Assembly (NCBI RefSeq): GCF_037154085.1
Contig: NZ_JBANRM010000002.1
Coordinates: 717,993-781,992 of the forward strand
DNA: 64,000 nucleotides
Direction of reading: 5' to 3'
Origin: Andeanibacterium fulvum
GTDB taxonomy: Bacteria > Pseudomonadota > Alphaproteobacteria > Sphingomonadales > Sphingomonadaceae
The notes below the pieces were generated by a model. That model saw only the letters and a list, made by a program, of their open reading frames with translations, did no database searches and had not been told where the DNA came from. This document shows positions 42,656 to 49,787 of the stretch, in pieces. A program made the position numbers and the translations under genes. Position 1 is the stretch's first letter; each line of letters starts with the position of its first letter.

Positions 42656-43024
42656 ATGGGTGACAAAGTTTCGAATCGCAAGCTCGCCGGAATGGGCCTG
42701 GCTTCGCTTGCGCTGGCTGTTGCGGCAATCTCCGGCAGCATGATGCAGGCCGGGCAGGCCAAGGCCAATGATGAAGCGACCGCCGTGGCCGAAAAGGGCC
42801 GCCAGCTTTTCAACGACTGGTCGTGCGGCAGCTGTCACGAGCTGAAGGATGCGGGCGGCACGGGCCATGTCGGGCCCAAGCTTGACGGTACCAAGCTGAC
42901 CAAGGAATTCGTGCTCGGCCGCGTGACCAACGGGCAGGGCGCCATGCCCAGCTTCGGCGGCATGCTGACCGACGAGGAAATCGACCAGCTGGCGACCTAC
43001 ATCTCGGCTGAATCGAACAAGTAA
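42656..43024 (+). CDS. Class I cytochrome c, exported
   Basis: A 122-residue protein with a signal sequence (MGLASLALAVAAISGSMMQAGQAKA), haem motif CGSCH at residues 57-61 and a likely Met ligand in GAMPSFGGMLTDEEIDQLATYI near the C-terminus, the standard class I order. It is a soluble periplasmic electron carrier. A TTGACA element is at 42569-42574 upstream, but I cannot find a convincing -10. An intrinsic terminator follows 48 bases after the stop. It is divergent from the class II-like cytochrome and lies between the second and third PQQ dehydrogenases. Confidence 0.88.
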   Translation: MGDKVSNRKLAGMGLASLALAVAAISGSMMQAGQAKANDEATAVAEKGRQLFNDWSCGSCHELKDAGGTGHVGPKLDGTKLTKEFVLGRVTNGQGAMPSFGGMLTDEEIDQLATYISAESNK

Positions 43025-43071
43025 GCTGCTGCGGGCGAGTGCTTCGGCGCTGCCCCGTCAGCACCAGACTG

Positions 43072-43098
43072 AAAAGCCCCGCCAGTGGCGGGGCTTTT
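43072..43098. terminator. Bidirectional intrinsic terminator
   Basis: A perfect 12-bp stem AAAAGCCCCGCC/GGCGGGGCTTTT (43072-43083 with 43087-43098) with a three-base loop between the convergent cytochrome and VOC genes. T runs exist in both directions. Confidence 0.85.
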
Positions 43099-43104
43099 TG
43101 CATG

Positions 43105-44118
43105 TCAGTTCCGGCCTTGCGCGGTCCGCGAATTGGGGCCGACCTGGGCATAGTAATTCGTCACCCCGTCCGGATCGTTGAGCCAGACAGTGATGAGATC
43201 GAAGCCGTTGAGCTTGTTCAGCGGCGTTTCCACCGCGATGCCCCGCGCCTGCGCCTTGGCATTGGCCATGGGTGAATCCTTCACGACATACTGGATGCCC
43301 GCGCTGCCGTTATCCTGCGGCAGATTGTCGCCCGCGTGATAGAGATACAGCGTCGTCTCCCCGTTGCGATAGGGATAGAGCGTCAGGCCCAGCAGCTTGT
43401 CCGTAACCGGCGCAAGTTCGTCCAGCCCTACGAATTCGCGATAGAAGGCGCGGCTCTTCTCCAGATCGGAGACGCTGATGCCCACGCCTACGCCATCGTT
43501 GGAGCTATCCTTCGCGCCGGGGCGGATGACGATCTGGATCGGGAAGCCGCCCGGATCGGTAACCAGTGCGGCCTGTGTCCCGTTGCCCTGATCGACAAAG
43601 GTGGGAGCGGCAAGCCCGGCCGCCTTGAACCGTTCGGTCACGGCCTGCTTGTCAGGATAGCTCAGCGCGAAATAGCGGATGCCGGTGCCGCCCTTCACCC
43701 CGCCTTCGAGATTGTATTTCCGATTGCCCTGTTGCCCGGCGGATAGCTTGATCTGCGCCTTGCCCACGCCGGTCAGGATCATCTGCTGAGTGGACGTGAG
43801 CTGGATCGGACTAAGCGAGCGCAGCGCCAGCGCCTCGACATAGAACTTCACCATCTCCGGCGTCTTGCCGTTCGGGAAGCGGCGGAACACGTTCATCGCG
43901 TCCATCGCCATCAGATCGCGGGTGGAACTCATCAGCTGTTCCTGCGTCAACTCGCCCGGCTTGTAGGCCAGATCCGGATTGACGTTCATCAGTGCGCCTT
44001 CGGGCGTAGTAACGGTTCCGGGCGTCGAGCCGGGTGCCGGGCCGTTCTGGGCCGATGCGGCACAGCCTGCGATGGCGAACATGCCTGCCGCAAGGGCGAA
44101 GGCGGACTTCCTGATCAT
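43105..44118 (-). CDS. VOC (glyoxalase/bleomycin-resistance fold) lipoprotein
   Basis: A 337-residue lipoprotein (FAIAGCAASAQ) with tandem vicinal-oxygen-chelate modules. The N-terminal module (about 65-215) includes VKFYVEALALR, GIRYFALSYPDKQAVTERF and LVTDPGGFPIQIV, and the second (about 225-330) has VGVGISVSDLEKSRAFYREFVGLDEL and LITVWLNDPDGVTNYYAQ. VOC proteins bind metals for isomerisation, dioxygenation or ring opening; which one applies here is unclear. Export of such a protein is uncommon. It is 37 bases after the third PQQ dehydrogenase and probably in the same operon. GAGAGG precedes the ATG. Confidence 0.8.
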   Translation of the reverse strand: MIRKSAFALAAGMFAIAGCAASAQNGPAPGSTPGTVTTPEGALMNVNPDLAYKPGELTQEQLMSSTRDLMAMDAMNVFRRFPNGKTPEMVKFYVEALALRSLSPIQLTSTQQMILTGVGKAQIKLSAGQQGNRKYNLEGGVKGGTGIRYFALSYPDKQAVTERFKAAGLAAPTFVDQGNGTQAALVTDPGGFPIQIVIRPGAKDSSNDGVGVGISVSDLEKSRAFYREFVGLDELAPVTDKLLGLTLYPYRNGETTLYLYHAGDNLPQDNGSAGIQYVVKDSPMANAKAQARGIAVETPLNKLNGFDLITVWLNDPDGVTNYYAQVGPNSRTAQGRN

Positions 44119-44155
44119 TCTTGCCTCTCCACTTAATCCTGCCACCGTCCGGCGC

Positions 44156-46114
44156 TCACTTCTTGCCCTGTTGGGGGAGCGCGAAGACGACGAGTGCTTC
44201 ATTATTGGCCGGGCGACCTTCCGGCGTCCGTGCTGCCGGGGCCAGGCTCGATCCGCTGGCCATCACGGCCACATATTGCCGGCCGTCTTTGCCCTTGTAA
44301 GTGATGGGAACGGTAAGCGGCGCGTAATCGAGCTGCTGCTCCCAAAGGATCTCGCCATTGGCGGCATCGAAGGCGCGAAAATAGCGGTCGGACGTGGCGC
44401 CGATGAACACCAGCCCGCCCGCAGTGGCGATCGGCCCGCCGGAACCGTTATTGGCGCCGGTATCCTGCTTTTCCTTGGGCAGGTCTTCGGTGATGCCCAG
44501 CTTGCTGGCCCACAGGATGTCGCCCGTATTGCCGTCCACTGCCAGCAGGCGGCCCCATGGCGGCTTGAAGCAGGGCAGAGTGACCTTGCGGCCATCCGCA
44601 TTGGTGAAGGCGGCCATGAAGCCGGAATAGGCGCCGGGCCCGGTCAGGCTGCCCCGATCGTAAGGCTGGGAGGAAGTGGTGGTGCCCCGGCCATAATCGC
44701 CCTTGGGATCGCGCTTCTCGATCCAGCCGATCGAGCCGCCTTCGCTGGTGTTGATATAGACGATCCCCTTGTGCGGATCGGCCGCGCTGCCGCCCCAGAC
44801 CGAGCCGCCATTATGCGGCATGTTGATCGAAGCGCGCGGGGGATCGCCTTCCTCATGCAGGAAGAAGGGCGTGAAGGGGCCGGAATTGAAGAAAGTGCCG
44901 CCATAGGAATCGAGCAGCTTGTGGCAGGCCGCCACATGCTCGGCATTGGTGTCGGCTTCCGTCACCACATCGTCGGGCGTCCAACGCACGCGGTTCAGCG
45001 GCTCGGGCTTCACCGGGATCGGCTGAGTAGGCGAATACCATTCGCCCGGCACATTGGCGGCGGCCACGAAATGTTCGTTCACGCCGTGGATCGGCTCGCC
45101 CGTCTCGCGGTTCAATATATACATCAGGCCCGGCTTGCCGGTTTCTGCCAGCGCCGGAATGGTCTTGCCGTCCTTCACTACGTCGAACAGCACGGGCGGG
45201 GCGGGCAGGTCCCAGTCCCACAGATCGTGGTGGATCGTCTGGAAGTGCCAGCGATATTTGCCGGTATCGAGGTCCACCGCGACCAGCGAATTGCCGAACA
45301 GGTTCGCCCCCGGCCGGTCGCCCCCGTAATAGTTCGGGCTGGGGCCGCCGATGGTCATGTAAAGCAGGTTCGTCTTCGGATCGTAAGTGGTGTACCACAC
45401 CCACATATTGGTGCCGGACCGTTCCTTCCAGCCATCGTCCAGCCAGGTCTCGTGGCCGACTTCGCCCGGCTGCGGCACGGTATGGAACTGCCACAATTTC
45501 TTGCCGGTGCGCGCGTCATAGGCGCGGCTGTCGCCCGCCGGTCCCTTGGAATCCTCGGCCGTGTTCGCGCCGATCACCAGCACGTTCTTGTAGACCGAAG
45601 GGGGATAGGAATAGGGCGTGCCGTCAATGGCCGATTTGCCGCCCTCGCCATAGGATGTGTCGACCTCGCCGGTCTTCGCCGACAGGGCCCAGATCGCATC
45701 GCCGCTGGAATAGAAGATACGCGGCTTGATCTTGCCTTCGCCCGGCCAGTAGCTGACCGCACGGCGCACCAGCCCGCCTTCGGCCTTGTGGCGCCAGATT
45801 TCCTTGCCGCTATCGGCTTCCAGCGCGACCACGGCATCGCCCAGCGGCATGTAGAGGACATTGTCGATCACAATGGGCACGCTGCCGCCCAGCAGCCCGG
45901 CACCGCCCTGCGGGCGCAGGCGGAAAGACCACACCTGCTGCAGATCCTTCACATTGCCGGTATTGATCTGGTCCAGCGGCGAGAAGCGCGTGCCGCCCAT
46001 GTCGCGGGCATAACGTGGCCAGTCGGCCGGCCTGGTCAGATCCTCGCCCGACATCGCCGGCGAGCCGATGGCAAGGCAGGCGGCGCCCAGCGCCAGTGCA
46101 ATCCGAATCCGCAT
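44156..46114 (-). CDS. PQQ-dependent dehydrogenase (quinoprotein), copy 3
   Basis: A 652-residue exported quinoprotein (signal peptide ALALGAACLAIGSPAMS). Propeller repeats are EADSGKEIWRHKA, DARTGKKLWQFHT, DLDTGKYRWHFQT, DGNTGDILWASK and DAANGEILWEQQ. The active-site region GGPSPNYYGGDRPGANLFGNS with HHDLWDWD matches copy 1, as do the two cysteines (AACHKLL and LPCFKPPW, compare AACMAMW and APCYKPPW in copy 1). Copies 1 and 3 are therefore closer to each other than to copy 2. No haem motif. The AT-rich stretch at 46195-46235 upstream is a likely promoter. The VOC lipoprotein gene follows. Confidence 0.9.
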   Translation of the reverse strand: MRIRIALALGAACLAIGSPAMSGEDLTRPADWPRYARDMGGTRFSPLDQINTGNVKDLQQVWSFRLRPQGGAGLLGGSVPIVIDNVLYMPLGDAVVALEADSGKEIWRHKAEGGLVRRAVSYWPGEGKIKPRIFYSSGDAIWALSAKTGEVDTSYGEGGKSAIDGTPYSYPPSVYKNVLVIGANTAEDSKGPAGDSRAYDARTGKKLWQFHTVPQPGEVGHETWLDDGWKERSGTNMWVWYTTYDPKTNLLYMTIGGPSPNYYGGDRPGANLFGNSLVAVDLDTGKYRWHFQTIHHDLWDWDLPAPPVLFDVVKDGKTIPALAETGKPGLMYILNRETGEPIHGVNEHFVAAANVPGEWYSPTQPIPVKPEPLNRVRWTPDDVVTEADTNAEHVAACHKLLDSYGGTFFNSGPFTPFFLHEEGDPPRASINMPHNGGSVWGGSAADPHKGIVYINTSEGGSIGWIEKRDPKGDYGRGTTTSSQPYDRGSLTGPGAYSGFMAAFTNADGRKVTLPCFKPPWGRLLAVDGNTGDILWASKLGITEDLPKEKQDTGANNGSGGPIATAGGLVFIGATSDRYFRAFDAANGEILWEQQLDYAPLTVPITYKGKDGRQYVAVMASGSSLAPAARTPEGRPANNEALVVFALPQQGKK

Positions 46115-46294
46115 TTTCGTGCCTCTCCCCAGGGCAAGTCTTTCCAGACAGACGGCCGCGCGGGCCATCGGTTCCGGGCCATGTCTAGAGGCACGATAGG
46201 TGAAAAGTAAACATATAGAATGCTAACTTTTGTGCAGGCATCGCAACCCGCACTCAAGCAGCAGGAAAGGTGGCCGGGGCGGTCGCCCGTGCGA

Positions 46295-47113
46295 TTAATG
46301 CGCCAGAAGCAGCGGCAGCCTGGCCTTCTGCAACATGCCCCGCGTCACTCCGCCCAGGATGTTCTCGCGCAGGCGCGAATGGCCGTAAGCGCCCATTACC
46401 AGCATGCCTGCCTTGCGGGCCTCGGCCGCTTCCAGCACGGCATCGGTCACAGGGCCGGAGCCGGGATGGAGCTCGACCAGCTCGCAGGTCACGCCGTGGC
46501 GGGCGAGATAGGTGGCGGCCTCCGTCGAGGGCAGATCGTAATCGCCTTCGGGCAGGACGGCATTGAGCAGACAGACCGACTGGGCATGGCGCAGCAGCGG
46601 CAGCGCCCCGCGAATCGCGGCGCAGGATTCGGGCGATCCGTTCCAGGCAATGGCCACCGGGGCATCGCAATCGATCCCACGGCAAGCGTCGGGCACCACC
46701 AGCACGGGCGCGCGGCTGCGCACCAGCACTTCGGCGGCGGTCGGCGGCGCATCGATCCGGGGCAGCCATTCCCCGGAAGGGGCGCTGACCACCACCAGAT
46801 CGGACAGCCAGCTATGGTCCACGATCATGCGGGAAGGATCGCCGGTCTCGCTGATCCAGTCCCAGCTGACGCCTTCGTTCTTCAGGCGGGTTTCGAAGGC
46901 CTTCTTCTCGGCCTCCTCCGCCTCGCGCACGATGGAGATGGTTTCGGACAGCATGTGGCCCACGCCATAGGGATCGAGCGCGGCGAAGGCTTCCACCTGG
47001 GCGACCTGCAGGCAGCTGAGATGCCCCTTGAAATGGCGCACGATGTCCAGCGCTACCTGGAAGCGGGCTTCCTGCCCGGTGTCGCGATTGATCTGTACGA
47101 GTACCGATTTCAT
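46295..47113 (-). CDS. Tandem-domain universal stress protein
   Basis: A 272-residue cytoplasmic protein of two UspA-like units. The first begins SVLVQINRDTGQEARFQVALDI and is degenerate at its nucleotide site (VVVSAPSGEWLPRI). The second has PVAIAWNGSPESCAAIRGALPLL and an intact ATP-binding end GAYGHSRLRENILGGVTRGML, fitting G-x2-G-x9-G-(S/T). The ATG at 47113 follows a GGGTGGCAGGC stretch. It stands alone between the PQQ locus and the accessory patch. Confidence 0.88.
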   Translation of the reverse strand: MKSVLVQINRDTGQEARFQVALDIVRHFKGHLSCLQVAQVEAFAALDPYGVGHMLSETISIVREAEEAEKKAFETRLKNEGVSWDWISETGDPSRMIVDHSWLSDLVVVSAPSGEWLPRIDAPPTAAEVLVRSRAPVLVVPDACRGIDCDAPVAIAWNGSPESCAAIRGALPLLRHAQSVCLLNAVLPEGDYDLPSTEAATYLARHGVTCELVELHPGSGPVTDAVLEAAEARKAGMLVMGAYGHSRLRENILGGVTRGMLQKARLPLLLAH

Positions 47114-47264
47114 GCCTGCCACCCTCCCGAATTGCCGCAGCGTTCCGGCCGTAGGAACACCTCTCCAGAATTCTACAATAGCGAGCCGCGATGACAAAGG
47201 AATGATCCAGCGCAAAAGAAGGCCTGCGTATCCATTTCAGACCAGGGGATCGATCTGCATCTCT

Positions 47265-47315
47265 CGTCGCCCTGAACCTGTCTGTGCAAGCACGGCTTCG
47301 CTTCCAGGGTCTATT
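47265..47315 (+). repeat. Family D repeat arm, left border of the accessory patch
   Basis: 51 bases beginning CGTCGCCCTGAACCTGTCTG match the reverse complement of 49495-49545 at 45 of 51 positions, all differences being transitions. It lies in the 352-base gap between the universal stress protein and the LRR gene; no gene is seen there. Confidence 0.7.
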
Positions 47316-47465
47316 CCGTTCGCTCAGACTGCCACCGGGCGGCGTGGACAAATTCGGGCCTGAATGAGCGTTTGATATCTGGGGGTGCAGCCTGCGGCCT
47401 AAATGACCGAACGTTTTGGGAAGCGGAAGGGCAGCATTCGGGAGAGCTTGTGACAAAAGTCGACA

Positions 47466-48428
47466 TCAATCCCGGCTGAATCGCTCGACTAGTTCTTTGT
47501 ATTTCTCCGCCTGCTTTTCACACGCCTGATCGACAGCTTGTTGTGAGCCGGTGGGGCCACGCTGCCCTTTACCGAGCAGCGCTGCTTGATGCGGGACCCA
47601 TTGATATCGCTTTCCGTCTTTGCCGATGAAGAGATCTTGATGGCTTTCGAATTGTTCGATGGGCATTCGAAAGCGCACATCTCTTGGGTTGATTTCCCGG
47701 TTCTCCCCTCCGAACTTGACGAAGGCTGGTCTTACTGCGCCCTCGACATGAGGAATATTTGCTTCAAGCCAAGCAAACACTTCGAGCGGGAACGCTCCCA
47801 TTCCAATTATAATCTTCGAAAGATTCTTGAGTTCGACAAGACTGGATAGAGGTTGCGATGTTTTTGGCGACCTCACATTCATCAAGCGTAGATATTCGAG
47901 ACTTTTCATGGAACCGAGAAAATCGAATTCCTCGACAGGCTGCGCCCAATCCATAGTTCCATCGATACTCAGATATGCCAGGCTCTGCGAATTTCTGAGT
48001 CCTGAAAAATCGGAAACTCGCCGTAAGTTCTCAAGATGCAAAGCCCTCAAACTAGAGAGTTCCCCGAGGGGCGAAACATCATCGAAGCCAGATACATATT
48101 CTAGAATTATCTCCTCTAGGTTCTGGAGGCGGGCCAAAAATTCAAGATTTTTTGGCCTTGCGTGAGTAATGCGTAGCCGCTTCAAACGCCAAAGTTGCGA
48201 AGAAAATTGAAGCTGCTCATTGCTAGGAGAATGAAGCGTCAGTTCTTCTAGGTTAGGAAACGTACTGATCAGTTCCCAATTGCTATCTTTGCCGCTTATG
48301 GTCGCAATTGAAATAAGATTTTGCCCACTGTTCCATTCCGTCATGTGAAATGCATGGCGCTCGGCGTTCGGCACAAATTTCCAGTGCCCACCACTTCGAT
48401 CTAGCATGTCACCGAAATGATGCTTCAT
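47466..48428 (-). CDS. Leucine-rich repeat protein, AT-richer than its surroundings
   Basis: A 320-residue protein without signal peptide. Residues of about 50-230 form six to seven leucine-rich repeats, for example FPNLEELTLHSP, LWRLKRLRITHA, LQNLEEIILEYV, LSSLRALHLENL, SQSLAYLSIDGT, MKSLEYLRLMNV and LKNLSKIIIGMG. A C-terminal, Gln/Lys-rich helical tail follows. Codon use and base composition are clearly more AT-rich than the flanking genes, which suggests transfer. LRR proteins mediate protein binding; a role as effector, immunity or scaffold protein is possible but not shown. It is alone on a patch flanked by repeats. Confidence 0.8.
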   Translation of the reverse strand: MKHHFGDMLDRSGGHWKFVPNAERHAFHMTEWNSGQNLISIATISGKDSNWELISTFPNLEELTLHSPSNEQLQFSSQLWRLKRLRITHARPKNLEFLARLQNLEEIILEYVSGFDDVSPLGELSSLRALHLENLRRVSDFSGLRNSQSLAYLSIDGTMDWAQPVEEFDFLGSMKSLEYLRLMNVRSPKTSQPLSSLVELKNLSKIIIGMGAFPLEVFAWLEANIPHVEGAVRPAFVKFGGENREINPRDVRFRMPIEQFESHQDLFIGKDGKRYQWVPHQAALLGKGQRGPTGSQQAVDQACEKQAEKYKELVERFSRD

Positions 48429-48507
48429 GTTCTCGTCAACTCAAGGCGTTCACGGCATGTCTAGCCAATCGGTCGGTTTTGGGAAGCGCCTGTAAGCCTC
48501 TCGATGA

Positions 48508-48545
48508 CCGACTTGTTGTCGTGTCCGGAACGGCAGCATTGACAG
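48508..48545 (+). repeat. Direct repeat copy 1 of about 38 bp
   Basis: Contains a 26-base block (48515-48540, GTTGTCGTGTCCGGAACGGC followed by AGCATT) that is identical at 49376-49401. Confidence 0.8.
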
Positions 48546-48568
48546 GTTTGAGGTGGAAAGCAGTTCAA

Positions 48569-48738
48569 AACCCTCTCCCGCTGGCGGGAGAGGGTTACGA
48601 AGGCTTGGCCGGAACCGGCCTAGCCGGAGTTGGGTGAGGGTTTCCGGTCTGACAGACGCGCGGGCACCCTCATCCAAGCTACGCTAGCTCCTGCGGAGCA
48701 AGCTGCGCTATCCTTCTCCCGCTGGCGGGAGAAGGATT
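48569..48738. repeat. Paired palindromic repeat, family E
   Basis: Two near-identical hairpins, CTCTCCCGCTGGCGGGAGAG at 48569-48596 and TTCTCCCGCTGGCGGGAGAA at 48710-48738, flank a 110-base segment that itself contains GGGTGAGGGT/ACCCTCATCC. Fills most of the 459-base gap between the LRR gene and the small membrane protein gene. Confidence 0.8.
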
Positions 48739-48740
48739 AA

Positions 48741-48780
48741 CGTCCGCAACGTTGTCTGTCCGGAAAGGCGGGTTTCGGCG
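48741..48780 (+). repeat. Direct repeat copy 2, degenerate
   Basis: GTCCGCAACGTTGTCTGTCC and following bases resemble 49365-49405 with a one-base deletion and several substitutions. Confidence 0.55.
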
Positions 48781-48887
48781 CTCTGGTTGTGGAAAGCGGA
48801 CACTCACCTTTCAGGCTCAGAATGTGAGAGGTCATCTTCGAAGATATGGCTTGCTGGCACATTGAATGGCGCCCAAGCTGAGTGCGC

Positions 48888-49310
48888 CTATGCAATCCCA
48901 AACCAGTCCAAAGCAAACAGGATCGCTGGAATTCCAATCCCCCAAATCATAAATCCGGCTAGAATTCCACCAAATGCATCCTTGCCCTTTTGCTTATACC
49001 CCTTCGCCAAAAGAGACAGCGCCAGAGGAATGGATAAAATCAGAATGGGGCCAATTGCGGCAAAGCCAATCCAAGCTGAGTGACTTAACGATATTCCGGA
49101 TCGGCTATTTTCCTCACTTTGCAGTGCTTCATGATTGCTTCGGACATCCGACAGGACTTCAGAATCGACTTCTCTGGCTATTATTTCCCTACGTGCTGCC
49201 TCTATGACATCCAGCTCAAATCCATCCTCTGGTCTAGACTCCGCAATGGCGACCAAATTTTCCAGACGTTCTCTCGACATGCGCATTTCCAGTTCATCAC
49301 CCATCGTCAT
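48888..49310 (-). CDS. Small membrane protein, function unknown
   Basis: A 140-residue protein with a charged N-terminal half (residues 1-72; SRERLENLVAIAESRPEDGFELDVIEAARREIIAREV in part, probably helical and cytosolic) and two transmembrane helices (about 80-102 and 113-136). I recognise no family. Base composition is below that of the core genes. Starts are possible at ATG 49310 and ATG 49304. It is bracketed by direct repeats (48508-48545, 48741-48780 and 49365-49405), like a cassette, and lies about 460 bases from the LRR gene on the same strand. Confidence 0.6.
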   Translation of the reverse strand: MTMGDELEMRMSRERLENLVAIAESRPEDGFELDVIEAARREIIAREVDSEVLSDVRSNHEALQSEENSRSGISLSHSAWIGFAAIGPILILSIPLALSLLAKGYKQKGKDAFGGILAGFMIWGIGIPAILFALDWFGIA

Positions 49311-49364
49311 CCCCCGTCACCTCAGCATTTCTTGCTACATTCACTCGCTAATTCGATTAGATCA

Positions 49365-49405
49365 ATGTCCGCAATGTTGTCGTGTCCGGAACGGCAGCAT
49401 TCGGC
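49365..49405 (+). repeat. Direct repeat copy 3 of about 38 bp
   Basis: The 26-base block at 49376-49401 is identical to 48515-48540. The copy lies just upstream of the small membrane protein gene, so the gene is flanked by copies on both sides. Confidence 0.8.
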
Positions 49406-49438
49406 AAGAATTGGATGGGAGGCGGAAATCGTTACACT

Positions 49439-49549
49439 CGTCATGCTGAACTTGTTTCAGCATCCATCCTCATGGGCGCGGTTCGATCCGGAGAAATAGA
49501 TCCTGGAAGCGAAGCTGTGCTTGCACAAACAAGTTCAGGATGACGATGG
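49439..49549. repeat. Paired palindromic repeat, family D
   Basis: Left arm CGTCATGCTGAACTTGTTTC (from 49439) and right arm ending AAGTTCAGGATGACG (to 49545) face each other. The right arm is also the inverted partner of 47265-47315. It occupies the 477-base gap upstream of the small membrane protein gene; apart from the repeats and a terminator I see nothing else there. Confidence 0.75.
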
Positions 49550-49736
49550 TGCATGCCTCTGCAAAGGCGCGCTATCCGGAATGGCGGCTTCTTGGTCGAA
49601 ATTCTGAAAAGCGGTTATGGAAGCTTACACTAGAATTTGTCCACGCCGCCTGATCAGGGGGATGGATGCCGAAGCGAGTTCGGCATTACAAAAACGGCCT
49701 GCGAACAGTGCGTAATCGATAGGATCGCATAAAGAA

Positions 49737-49761
49737 GGGGGCGGATGTCGCCACCCGCCCC
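49737..49761 (-). terminator. Probable terminator of the first TonB receptor gene
   Basis: A 7-bp G/C stem (49738-49744 with 49755-49761) and 10-base loop, followed on the minus strand by CCTTCTTTA, 27 bases after the stop. Confidence 0.6.
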
Positions 49762-49787
49762 GATCGGCATGTTCCTTTCAGGAGAGG

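Noticed and set aside
44156..46210. Long + strand frames opposite the PQQ dehydrogenases (also at 31-33 kb and 40-41.5 kb)
   Set aside because: They mirror the propeller genes, have no recognisable motifs and start or end at no sensible signals.
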